A DNA stretch of 54,359 nucleotides from the IMG/VR virus record IMGVR_UViG_3300023170_000037, positions 1 through 54,359 of that record. One strand, written 5' to 3'. The translations under genes were made by a program, and so were the position numbers. Positions 34,127 to 45,000 of the stretch are shown piece after piece. Each line of letters starts with the position of its first letter. Positions within the stretch are counted from its first letter, which is position 1. This stretch comes from a virus. Under the pieces are notes generated by a model that made no database searches, was not told where the DNA came from, and worked only from the letters and a program-made list of their open reading frames with translations.

Positions 34127-35314
34127 TTAGTACCATGTTTGAATTTCTGTGACTGTTCCACCACCACCGCCACCTTCGCCTGCGGCTCCAGTACTGTCAA
34201 TAATTCTTGCGCTGGTGTGACTTCTAGACCCAGATTGTAACTTGTTCAATTCGTTTAAATCGTAAGGAGTTAAATTACTGAAACTTCCTACTGAAATTCT
34301 TTTTTCTGTATTAAAGAATCCATCATCTGGTAAGTTGGAAATAAGATCTTTTCTTGATGCAATACTTATTTGGTCAAAATAAACTAGGCGGCTTTGTTCG
34401 TCTATAGTTTTTAATGTCAATCTTTCTGTTGGTAAAGTATTTGGTAAAATTTCTTTTGATACAGTTATAACATTAGTAGAGATTATATCTCCAACTTTAA
34501 TGTTTGAATTATGATTGAATGTAGTAGACTCTTCATATTCTTCCACCATCAATCCTGCCGTTGGGACAGTTGTTGTTCTATCTGGATCAAACATATACAT
34601 TGCAGAGTTGTTATCGAAGGTATATGTTCCTGCTGTAAATGTTCTTTCATAAACAGCTTCGTCTGCTGAACTATCTTGAATAATATTTCCAGCATTACCA
34701 ATACTTGTCCAACCAGTTGTATCAACTGCGCCCCAGTTTGTCTGCCTTATCATATAAACAGTTGTTGTAAATGCAAAGGTAATATCAATTGCGTCACTGG
34801 TATTAATTTCTTGAGTTGCGACAAGTCCTTGTAAATCAACTCCAATATTTGATTGAGTATTCTGTAGATTATTATATGTAGTCCACCCATTTACTGGAAT
34901 ATACAACTGCAATCCGTTCACTGCAATTCCAAGTGGTTGAGCCCAACTTGAAGACAATGTAATTCCACAGTTTGCAACACTTAAAGTATCAGTTGACGAA
35001 ACTTGTTGATCTCCACCAGTAGAATTAATTGTGTAATATCCAAGCCCAAAGGTATGTGTGTTTGGTGTTTCAAAGGGTGCGGAATCAGTTTCTACCAATA
35101 AAGGTAATGTTTCAAGAACAACCGAATGATTTGGATTGCTCCTTGAAACATTGATAGTTGTTATCGATTGATTTTCTGGGTCACCTACATATTTGTCTGT
35201 TGGCAAGGAAGACCATGTATCACTAGTATCAGAGACATTTAGGTTGAATTTACCAAAATGTACTCCGATACCTTGTGTGTCTCCACCTTGTGACCTAATA
35301 CTAATTGCACCCAT
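34127..35314 (-). CDS. Virion protein with IQ-x-W tail (cassette B)
   Basis: This 395-aa, beta-rich protein has no named family. It starts MGAISIRSQGGDTQGIGVHF, has a central region with FTAGTYTFDNNSAMYMFDPD, and ends GGGGGGTVTEIQTWY. The ending and the PTAG and ARIID segments resemble the 639-aa protein in the same place of cassette A, which has a glycine-rich domain this one lacks. It lies between the 604-aa protein and the severed anchor module. I infer a linker or adhesin part of the tail. An AAGGTGAAC site precedes the ATG. Confidence 0.7.
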   Translation of the reverse strand: MGAISIRSQGGDTQGIGVHFGKFNLNVSDTSDTWSSLPTDKYVGDPENQSITTINVSRSNPNHSVVLETLPLLVETDSAPFETPNTHTFGLGYYTINSTGGDQQVSSTDTLSVANCGITLSSSWAQPLGIAVNGLQLYIPVNGWTTYNNLQNTQSNIGVDLQGLVATQEINTSDAIDITFAFTTTVYMIRQTNWGAVDTTGWTSIGNAGNIIQDSSADEAVYERTFTAGTYTFDNNSAMYMFDPDRTTTVPTAGLMVEEYEESTTFNHNSNIKVGDIISTNVITVSKEILPNTLPTERLTLKTIDEQSRLVYFDQISIASRKDLISNLPDDGFFNTEKRISVGSFSNLTPYDLNELNKLQSGSRSHTSARIIDSTGAAGEGGGGGGTVTEIQTWY

Positions 35315-35330
35315 TGGTTCACCTTAGTAG

Positions 35331-37145
35331 TTAAATCGAAACACTTGCTACAATATCACTCAATCCTGCACCAGTAATTACTACTGCCTGAGATACATCT
35401 GCAGTTGTAGATGTTGTTACTGTTGTAGATGTTGAACCACCACCAAAGTTCATAGTAGAACCATCAATTGTTAATGCAACATCAACTGCAATTCTATCTC
35501 CAGATGCATTATATGCACTTATTGCAACGGTTGTGTTAATATCACTTCCTGCGTAATTATAGTTGGTTGCAGCGGGGGTAATACTAATTTTAACTGGAAT
35601 AGAAGGAGTAATGATGTGAATTGATGCATAACTGTTGAACGAACCAACTTCAGTTGCCCAAATTCTATCGGTTGTATCTCTACCCAGTGATGTGAATTTA
35701 CCAGCATATGTTGTAGTCAAAACCCATCCATCAACATTATTCCAGTTGAAGATATAAATCGCATTCTCGCCAATCACACCAAACATTGTTCTAGAATCAT
35801 TCAAGAACACCATATTTCTTGGTGTTGCTGGAATTGTTACTGTAGAGTGATGCGTCAATTGTTTTGGATCTGACGCATCCACTTGATATGTTACAACAGT
35901 TCTTGCAGTTGGTGTATTATCGTGACATTGATAGAAACCGTGAATTGGGAAAAGTGATAGATATCTATTTCCAGAAGAAACAAAAGTTTCATTATAGAAA
36001 TACGCACTCATATCACTATTATCACCTTGTCCACCTGTGTGGTTATTAAAGTGAGTAGAACTTACATCACCAGTAATTGTAATATCAGAATTGTTGGTGA
36101 ATGTATCTGTAGATTTATCCCACTGATACCAGAATGGATGATAATTTAAGTTTGCATCAAGATATGGAACATAAAAACACTTGTTTCCAGCGCTTGTTGG
36201 GTCATCAAATGTGTGGGATGCCCATTTTACATGTCTACCAATTGTTGTTGTTGCTCTTGTACCACCATAGTTAGTTCCTGCAGCTGTTGGGGAAGTATTA
36301 AATCTATGCAAATCAGTAGTTGTATTCGCACTCACATTGTGTTTTGTGATATACTGATCGTGATCGTTGTCTTGATTATTATACAAGTAAATTGGTTTAC
36401 CGTCTACAGTAGACATACCTATATATTGAACACTATACGGAGCTCTCATGGTAGTATTCCAAGTATCATTAGTATCACTATAGTCTAGCATATAGTTTCT
36501 TCCCAATCCCATGTGAGGCCTTGCAACATAAGAATCGTGTCTAACCTGTTGGCAGATATTAGAAACCCATTTTGTACCTACTTCTTCTTCAATTGCCATT
36601 GTTGGGACGGTAATTTCACTAGACGAACCCTGCCCGTCATACCCCCAAGAAGTAGATGGTGATGCTTCATATAATTCTCTTGTTGGATTTAACCAAGAAA
36701 TTTGACGATACCAATTATAAAACATCGGACGGTTTTGCCAAATATAGAGGTCTGTACCATCATCTGCAGTAATTCTCTGCATACCAGTTCCTCTTCTAGA
36801 ATCATCCATACTTAAATATTGTAAAAATGGAATATTCGTTACTCTATGGTTTCCTACTGTGTTGTCTTCTTGATTACAATACGCAACTTCTTTACCAAGC
36901 GCCATCGTACTAGCACCATCACCACTTCGTTGTGAGTGGGCATTATCATCGTTTCTATAAATGTTTTGACCCCACAAAGAATCTTTTGCTTGGCCCGTGT
37001 ACATATACATAGAACCATTGAAGATAGGAGCAAGGGTTGATTTATTATGTCCTTCTGATTCTAAATAAATGGTGTTTGTGTTTGGATTAATGTCTTCGAA
37101 CACTGAACACACATTTCTTTTACTTGCCTGTTTAATCTCTGCCAT
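35331..37145 (-). CDS. Beta-rich virion protein with C-terminal Ig-like domain (cassette B)
   Basis: This 604-aa paralogue of the 607-aa gene 27373-29196 differs in its N-terminal 200 residues (DNTVGNHRVTNIPFLQYLSM and around). The later part is aligned: NDSRTMFGVIGENAIYIF, RDTTDRIWA, and the Ig-like end SITPAATNYNYAGSDINTTV to ASVSI. Trp-, Asp- and Thr-rich short strands again suggest a propeller-like repeat. It follows the 75-aa gene by 12 bases. The exposed part seems to have diverged faster than the C-terminus, as expected for a host-contact protein. Confidence 0.75.
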   Translation of the reverse strand: MAEIKQASKRNVCSVFEDINPNTNTIYLESEGHNKSTLAPIFNGSMYMYTGQAKDSLWGQNIYRNDDNAHSQRSGDGASTMALGKEVAYCNQEDNTVGNHRVTNIPFLQYLSMDDSRRGTGMQRITADDGTDLYIWQNRPMFYNWYRQISWLNPTRELYEASPSTSWGYDGQGSSSEITVPTMAIEEEVGTKWVSNICQQVRHDSYVARPHMGLGRNYMLDYSDTNDTWNTTMRAPYSVQYIGMSTVDGKPIYLYNNQDNDHDQYITKHNVSANTTTDLHRFNTSPTAAGTNYGGTRATTTIGRHVKWASHTFDDPTSAGNKCFYVPYLDANLNYHPFWYQWDKSTDTFTNNSDITITGDVSSTHFNNHTGGQGDNSDMSAYFYNETFVSSGNRYLSLFPIHGFYQCHDNTPTARTVVTYQVDASDPKQLTHHSTVTIPATPRNMVFLNDSRTMFGVIGENAIYIFNWNNVDGWVLTTTYAGKFTSLGRDTTDRIWATEVGSFNSYASIHIITPSIPVKISITPAATNYNYAGSDINTTVAISAYNASGDRIAVDVALTIDGSTMNFGGGSTSTTVTTSTTADVSQAVVITGAGLSDIVASVSI

Positions 37146-37157
37146 TTTCTCCGCTCC

Positions 37158-37385
37158 TTAAAAGTTTTCTTTAAACCAAGTCACAACTTCGTCAACTGAC
37201 ACCCAAGATGCTCTTGAACCGTCACCAAGTGGATTCCATGGTTGGTCTGCAATTTTGATGGCCTCACCATCTACTACTTTTGAAACACTTGCATTTTGTC
37301 CATCAAGGTTTGCTGTGTAGTTTTCTGTTACTGTGATTTCGTTACCGTCCTCATCAGTGGTAACTTTATCAATTGTAAAGTCCAT
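37158..37385 (-). CDS. Small acidic protein, cassette B
   Basis: This 75-aa homologue of the 85-aa gene 29200-29457 shares IADQPWNPLGDGSRASWVSV and DEVVTWFKENF at the end. Its N-terminus (VTTDEDGNEITVTENY) has diverged. The same position after a fibre gene and before a propeller-like gene, with its own octamer (37413-37420), shows that the gene is kept in both copies. Function unknown; an assembly or clip role is a guess from context. AGGAGATAACA precedes the ATG. Confidence 0.8.
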   Translation of the reverse strand: MDFTIDKVTTDEDGNEITVTENYTANLDGQNASVSKVVDGEAIKIADQPWNPLGDGSRASWVSVDEVVTWFKENF

Positions 37386-37412
37386 TGTTATCTCCTATTA
37401 TGTTTTTACTTC

Positions 37413-37420
37413 TATTTATA
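37413..37420 (-). promoter_or_regulatory. T4-type late promoter for cassette B adhesin genes
   Basis: Exact TATAAATA whose bases 3-5 (37418-37416) are the TAA stop of the 559-aa fibre gene. It lies 28 bases before the 75-aa gene and would drive 75 aa, 604 aa, 395 aa and the LamG gene. Confidence 0.85.
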
Positions 37421-39095
37421 CTTTTTTATATGTAAACTGCAGATAGAGGTCTTGGCCAACAGAGTTAGTTCCAATACTCGTAATATCAACTGTTAAATAA
37501 TCTCCAGCATTCATTGTAAAAAATGGGGCAACAATATTTGTTGTTGTGGTATTTGGAGAAAATGAAACAGTTTTTGCAGAAACTCCGTTATTCTTTACAT
37601 CTATACCTACAATATTATCTGCAGCGGTTCCAAGATTTGCTGAAATACCTACTATCTGTAAATCAAAAGGAGCATACCATCTCTTTGTGCCAGTGATTAC
37701 TTGTAAATCTCCACCTTGATGCATATTAATATTAAATACAGTTTCATCTTTAATCTTATCTGTTACTTGTGCGGTTGTTGGTTTGTCTGCAGTTTCTGTA
37801 TTTACTAAATTTGCAATCTTTGACTGAAATTGAGAAGTAGAATCTAAGTACTCTCCCATATCTTGTACTTTAAATTTCCCTGCAGTTCCATCATAAACCA
37901 AACAAACATTATCGACATCTGCAAGAGTTCTTTTAGGTCGTATTTCAACTGGAGTTATGTGTCCGTCTTGATCGTGTTGGAAATATAAAACATAATTACC
38001 ATCTACATTTGTTTCTACTGCCAAGTCTTTAATTGTAATCATACCCCTCATAGGATTATGATTACCACACTGATAATATAATGTATCTGGTGCATCATTT
38101 GGAACGGTAAATACCAAAGTTCCACTTTCATTTCTCGAACCTGTTACGCCAGAAGTGTATTCATCGACATAATTTCCTGCAGAATAATTAGTACCATCGT
38201 CTGTGGTTAAATAAAATGGATGTCCAGAAAGTGATGCGTCTAAATTAAAAGTATATGTACCACCACGATAGAATGGGCCAATATCTGGATTATCTCCGTG
38301 TGCAGAACCCATGAATGTATATGCTCCTGTTGATACAAAAGATACATCATATGATACATTTGGTGCATTTAAAGTTGGTGGGGTGATCGTAGATGGAACA
38401 TTTATAACAAGTCTTTGTACCTCTGTTGGACTACCACCATTGATATTTGGATTAGTAACTCCTGTAACACTGTCTGTGTTTACTGCCCACGAAACTAAAT
38501 TATCTATGCCGGCGCCCGCAATCCACTTAAGATAAATTTTATGTGTTTGGGTCATATTACTATGTAATTCATGAGCAGCAAAATTATTTACTGTATAAGT
38601 TCCCTGATTATACAATGGAACATTTGATTGAATTAAATTAATTATCTTAAGTCTACTATATGCAACCGATCCCGCTTCCCAAGTCCACTTCCAATTCATA
38701 CCAGCGCCTGCATCTGGTGCATCTACATTTAATGTAAATATTTCATCTGATATTGTTACATCGATGTCAGACAATTCTTCTACTGCACTTGGAATTGTCG
38801 TGCCGTCAATAACAGTTCCAGCCGGCAACCCTAAAACTCCATTTTCATCCACAGACAAGGCAGTATCGCCCAAATAGATAGTGTTACCACTCAAATAAAT
38901 ATCACGGAATCTTTGTGTTGTACTTCCTAAATCATAAACTTCATTTGCATTTGGTAAAACATGTCCATTAACGACTGGTGGTGCGGTTGTAGATTGTTTT
39001 GCCCACACACCTTTTGTAGAATTGTAAATATACACAATTCCATTTGCGGTAAAGTTGTCACCATTTGAGGGACTATCTGGAAAATTTACAGCCAT
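37416..39095 (-). CDS. Tail fibre protein with cupredoxin-like domain (cassette B)
   Basis: This 559-aa homologue of the 692-aa fibre has the same anchor module (MAVNFPDSPSNGDNFTANGI) but one YDLGS-RFRD-LSGN unit where the other has two. The beta domain is the same (AAHELHSNMTQTHKIYLKWI). The cupredoxin-like domain is at about 248-355, with possible ligands His292 (GHPF), Cys343, His346 and Met349 (CGNHNPM). The C-terminus matches (KRWYAPFDLQ, GQDLYLQFTYK). No octamer lies in the three-base gap before it, so it is probably co-transcribed with the giant fibre gene. Its stop lies inside the next promoter. Confidence 0.82.
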   Translation of the reverse strand: MAVNFPDSPSNGDNFTANGIVYIYNSTKGVWAKQSTTAPPVVNGHVLPNANEVYDLGSTTQRFRDIYLSGNTIYLGDTALSVDENGVLGLPAGTVIDGTTIPSAVEELSDIDVTISDEIFTLNVDAPDAGAGMNWKWTWEAGSVAYSRLKIINLIQSNVPLYNQGTYTVNNFAAHELHSNMTQTHKIYLKWIAGAGIDNLVSWAVNTDSVTGVTNPNINGGSPTEVQRLVINVPSTITPPTLNAPNVSYDVSFVSTGAYTFMGSAHGDNPDIGPFYRGGTYTFNLDASLSGHPFYLTTDDGTNYSAGNYVDEYTSGVTGSRNESGTLVFTVPNDAPDTLYYQCGNHNPMRGMITIKDLAVETNVDGNYVLYFQHDQDGHITPVEIRPKRTLADVDNVCLVYDGTAGKFKVQDMGEYLDSTSQFQSKIANLVNTETADKPTTAQVTDKIKDETVFNINMHQGGDLQVITGTKRWYAPFDLQIVGISANLGTAADNIVGIDVKNNGVSAKTVSFSPNTTTTNIVAPFFTMNAGDYLTVDITSIGTNSVGQDLYLQFTYKKV

Positions 39096-39098
39096 TTA

Positions 39099-42000
39099 TT
39101 ATCTCTCCATTAGTAACCAACCTTGAGTTGCGTTATAATAAACCAACCCAAATGCGGCCCTATCCGTTTCTATTATTAGATTATCTGCAGCACCTTGAAT
39201 ATTGCTTCCATTCCTATTTATGGTTATATTATTTATAGATGCATTACCTGTCGCATCAATTATTCTAACTTCATCTCCCTGTGATGGTGAGGATGGAAGT
39301 GTTACAGTAACCGCACTAGAACTACAGTCAACAAACAGTTTATCACCAGCACTTGCAGTATAATCTGCAGATTGTTCTTGCCATTGTGGTGTAGATGTTG
39401 AATTATTTTCTCCAGAAACACTGACCCACTGAGAATTAGTGCCATCGTTGTAATAAATAAGAAGAGTAGCATACTGACTATCAAACCACATATCACCAGC
39501 ACTTGGTGATGTTGGTGCAGTATCAGATACTGTTACTGAGGCGCCTCCACCACCCCCAGATAAGGAGGCGTCAATAAGATTGACCCACTGTTCTGATGAA
39601 CCATCATCATAGCGGAAATATAATGAACCATCTGATGAATCAAACCAAAGACTGTTTACAACAGGATTTGTAGGTGCAGTGTCAGATGAAATAATTGGTG
39701 AAGTCGCACCTGATGGGTTTGATTGAATCCACTGTGACGATGTTCCATCATTGAAGTACACATACATCTTTGTGTTTGCAGAGTTGAACCAAAGGTCGCC
39801 AACAGAAGGAGAAGAAGGTGCGGTGTCGGATACAGAAACGGAAGCTCCACCTCCACCGCCAGAAGCAACATTACCCGGCTTCCAAACAGAATTTACGCTA
39901 TCCCAAATAAGTGCCTGTCCATCTGTGGGTGATGTTGTTGTTAAATCTACATCCGTTAAATCGTCTAACGCAGACGGTACGGATGGTTTATTTGTTAAAC
40001 TATTATAGTCTCCGTCAAATGCATCTGTAATACCATAACCAGCGATTGTTGTTGGGGTTCCAGTGAGAGATGCCCAAGTTCCATCAAATACTTCTGATAC
40101 ATTTGCAAGTTCAATCCATGAACCACCGTGGGCATAATATGCCTTACCAGTTGCATGGACATGTGCAAACATTCCATGGTAAGATGCAGCTGAAGGTAAA
40201 TCTCCAATAGTTGCATACATATTAGAGAACAGAACTTTATTAGTTCCTAAATCTAAATCTTGTCCTTCAACATGTGAGCGAACCCTTGCGTCTGTATAGT
40301 AAAGATTTGTTCCTTCAGAAAGGTCAGTTGTAGATTTTGTCGTTAACCAAGAATCGGCAGTTGTATTAAAATCAGTAATTGCAAGTTTAGTTCCAATCAA
40401 GTTGGTAATTGTAGTTGCAAAGTTTGGATCATCACCAAGAGCCGCAGCAAGTTCATTAAGAGTATCTAATGTTGTTGGTGCAGAACTCACCAAGTTTGCA
40501 AGTTCAGTATCTACATATGAAACAGTTGCAAATGGTTGTGCAGACCCGCCACCAGTTGTATGTACTTGAAGAGCACCAGAATGTTCAGTGAGAACAATAC
40601 CACCAAGAGTAATACTGTTTCCACTTAGATATAAATCTCTAAATTTATGAGTTGAACTACCCAAGTCATATGTTACATCTGTATCGGGAATAATATGTCC
40701 AGAAACATCACCAAGTTTTGTTTGAACTCTGGAATCTGTGTAGTATAGATTTGTAGAACCTTCAGTTAAATCGTCCGTATCTTTTGTTGCAAAATCTGTA
40801 TTAAAATCTGATGTTGCATAACCAGAAACAGTGCCAGGCACAAAATTTGTGCCGTTGAATACAAGAGTTTGTCCATTTGTAGGTGCAGTTGTGGTTATAT
40901 CTACATCCGTTAAGTCATCAAGAGAAGTTTGTCCTGTAGAATTTACAGAACCAGAAGCTTCAATCCACTGGGAAGAATTCCCATCATTATAGTAAACATA
41001 AAGTCTAAGATTACTACTATTAAACCACAAGTCGCCCTCAGATGGAGAACTTGGAGCTGCATCTGAAAGATGTACATTAGATGCAACATTTCCTGCAGCT
41101 TCTACCCACTGAGAAGAAGTTCCATCGTTATAATAAATGTAAGTTTTTAATTCTGAAGAATCAAACCACAAGTCTCCGTCACTTGGATTTGAAGGCGCAA
41201 TATCGGAAACATCAATAGAAGAACCACTGGCGGATGCACCAGGCACCCACTTACTATTCGTATTATCCCAAACGAGTGCCTGGCCATCCGTTGGTGTTGT
41301 GGTTGAAGTATCTACATCAGAAAGGTCATCAATAGAAGAACCAGAAACAATATTCGCAGCTGCGATTCTTGCATCAACTCTTGCATCAGTGTAATATAGA
41401 TTTGTACCTTCAGTTAAATCAGTTGTAGATTTTGTAGCAAGTCTTGTATCAAATCTAGTATCCGTGTAATATAGATTTGTACCTTCAGTTAAATCTGTAG
41501 TTGTTTTGCCAGCAAATGCAGAATTAAATCTTGTCTGAGTATAATAAAGATTTGTAGAACCTTCCGAAAGATTATCTGTAGTTAGACCAGATAGATCTTG
41601 AAGATATCTTCCATCCAGACTTATAGTTGCAGCGGTGGATGCATCATCTCTAGTAAGAGTTAGTGTTCCATTTGTAAATGTTGCACTATTAATTCTTGAA
41701 AGATTTGTATCATCAAATAGAGGACTAAAATCAATAGTAAATGTTGTTGCATCATCTCTAGTGAATGTTGCAATACCAGTAGTTCCATTTAATGTACCAC
41801 TTACTAATCTTGCAAGATTTGTATCATCCAAGTAGAGAGATAAATCAATATTTGTTGTATTACCATCTTCATCTGTATATGTCAGAACATTTCCTGCAAT
41901 TCCAAGTGAAGTCAGTGTTTCTGCCGCAATTCCTTGTGCGGTTAAATATGATTGAACTCTTGCGTCTGTATAGTAAAGATTTGTACCTTCAGAAAGGTCA

Positions 42001-45000
42001 GTTGTGGATTTCGTTCCAAAGTCCGTATCAAAGTCAGAAGAATCATATGGATTAGATGCAGTAATTCTAGCATCAACTCTTGCATCTGTATAGTAAAGAT
42101 TTGTTCCTTCTACAACATCAGTTGTAGATTTTGTAGCAAGTCTTGCATCAAATCTGGCATCTGTATAATAAAGATTTGTAGAACCTTCTGAAACATCATC
42201 AGTATTAGTTGGTAGTTCAGATACATTTGCAAGTTCTACCCACTGTCCATTATGGGCATAATATGCCTTTCCTGTACCATGTACATGTGCAAACATACCA
42301 TGGTAAGATGAAGCACTTGGCAAATCACCAGTATTTGCATAAACATTAGAAAATAAGATCTTATTCGAACCCATATCAAGGTCGGCGCCTTGGATGTGAG
42401 TTCTAACTCTAGCATCAGTATAGTAAAGATTTGTACCTTCAGAAAGGTCAGTTGTGGATTTCGTTCCAAAGTCCGTATCAAAATCTGTACTTGTATAACC
42501 AGAAATAGTGCCTGGCACAAAAGTTGTACCATTGAATATGAGAGTTTGTCCATTAGTTGGTGCAGTTGTAGTCGTATCTACATCACTAAGATCGTCAAGA
42601 ACTAAAGTACCAATATTTGTTGTCAGTGAATCTATTTGACTTTGTAAATTTAAATCTGCCTGTTCTCTGTCATATACTTCATCATCTAAATCTGAAGAAA
42701 TACTTGCAATTTGTGCTGCAACATATGAAGTTGTAGCATATCCTGTACCAGACAAATAAGAGGCAACTCTTGCATCAGTATAGTAAAGATTGGTAGTACC
42801 TTCCGTTAAATCGTCTGTGTCTTTTGTTGCAAACCGTGTGTCAAAATATGAATTAATTTCATTACCAAGATTAATAAATCCAAAATTACTATTTCCAGCG
42901 TCATATAATAAAACATCTCCACTTGCTGGTGTATCAACTGCATCTACATCCGATAAGTCTTGAATGCTTGCAGTATTAATACGAGCATCGGCATATGTGT
43001 TTACTTCAGTTGCAAAATCGACTGGTAGAAATTCACTACCATCATACAGAAGGAAATCTCCAGTCGCAATTCCAGTTGTATTTACATCATTCAATACTCC
43101 AATATTTGCATTAGCAACTCTCGCATCCGCCCTAGCATCTGTATAGTAAAGATTTGTACCTTCGGTTAAATCGGTTGTAGACTTGCCAGAAAAGTTAGCA
43201 TCAAAATCAGAAGAATCATATGGATTAGATGCAGTAATTCTTGCGTCAACTCTAGCATCTGTATAGTAAAGATTTGTACCTTCAGTTAAATCTGTAGTAG
43301 ACTTTCCAGAAAAGTCTGTATCAAAATCAGAAGAATCATATGGATTGGATGCAGTAATTCTAGCATCTACTCTTGCATCTGTGTAGTAGAGATTTGTAGA
43401 ACCTTCGGAAATGTCATCGGTAGTTCCAGACAATTCTGATAATTGATCTTTTGTTGCAATTGCAGAATCGACATAAGATTTTGTGGCCGCATCAGATGGG
43501 TCAGTTGGCGTTCCAACATTATAAATTCTAAATGCATTTACATTGATTTTACCACCAGCATTCGCTTCTAGTTCTAGGTCAGTCTGTCCATTATTTGCCG
43601 GTAGATATTTTTGTCCATAGAAGAATGGTTGACCACTATTATTTTTAATTGCCATGCCAGCAGAACCAGCAGCAGTTCCAACACCGAAATACGAATTATT
43701 TGTTCTTAACTGTATTCTGTCTGCAGTTGCATTCGATTCTAGATATGTTTCAACTCTGGCATCTGTATAATAAAGGTTTGCAGAACCTTCAGACAAATCA
43801 TCCGTAGTTTTATTTGCAAGTGAAAGATTTGCACCTGTTTGAAGTGCAATTCTTGCATCAACTCTTACATCTGTATAATAAAGGTTTGTTCCCTCAGTTA
43901 AATCGGTGGTTGTCTTACCAGTTAACCAACTATCAGCAGTTGTATTAAAATCTGATGTTGCAAGTTTTGTTCCAATCAAATTAGTAATTGTAGTACTAAA
44001 GTTTGGATCATCTCCCAAGGCAGCTGCAAGTTCGTTTAGTGTATCTAATGTAGTTGGAGAAGAATCTACTAAGTTTGCAACTGCAGTGTCAACATAAGTT
44101 TCTGTTGCAAATGCTTCTGTACTACCACTTGCAGTTACCTCAAGGGCCCCATTATTGTCAGATAATTGTAAAGTTCCAAGATAGATAGAACTTCCACTCA
44201 AATAAATGTCTTTGAACCTATTTGTATTGCTACCCAAATCATAAGTAACATTTGTATCTGGAACGATACTACCAGAAAGATTCGATAGATAATTTTGTAC
44301 AGAGGTATTTAATGATGTAGTAATTGCTTGATTGTTTGAATCACCAATAAAGATGTTACCGTCATTTAGATTAGGTACGGCGTTTGTACGTCCTGCACCC
44401 ATAATAACACCGCCGCCGTTGGATGCATGAACTTTTGTGACACGGCCTAAGTTTTGTAATAGATTACTTTCACCAACTGGAGGGGTATTTGTGTAACCAC
44501 CACCAACTGCAACATAAATTGTGTCTCCTTCGTTGAACGCACTTGTATCAACTCCAGAAATTTTACCCATATGGATAACAAATCCAGTAGCACCTGATAC
44601 TAAATCTTGTTCTAAAACACCAACTGCTGGCATTGTAGCTGAACTACTTGCATCAGCTGGTGCAATTGTCATTGAATTGCCACTTGTTCCTGTTTGATAA
44701 ACAGGTGTGCCTTTAAGAATAGTTGACCCAGTTTGGTTTGTTACTTCAGTATGAATTGTGTCTAAATTTTCAAACGATAACGTACCGCTACCATCTGTCA
44801 TAATAACTTGGCGATTTGTACCATCTGCAACTGGCAGACTATAACCATCTGCACTAATATTAGTAATATTAAATGTATTAGCGTTTAAGTTGCCGCCTAA
44901 TGTGGGAGTTGTATCTTCTACAACTTCATTTATACTAACCGATTGAACTCTTGCATCTGTATAGTAAAGATTTGTAGAACCCTCTGGTAAGTCGTCCGTA

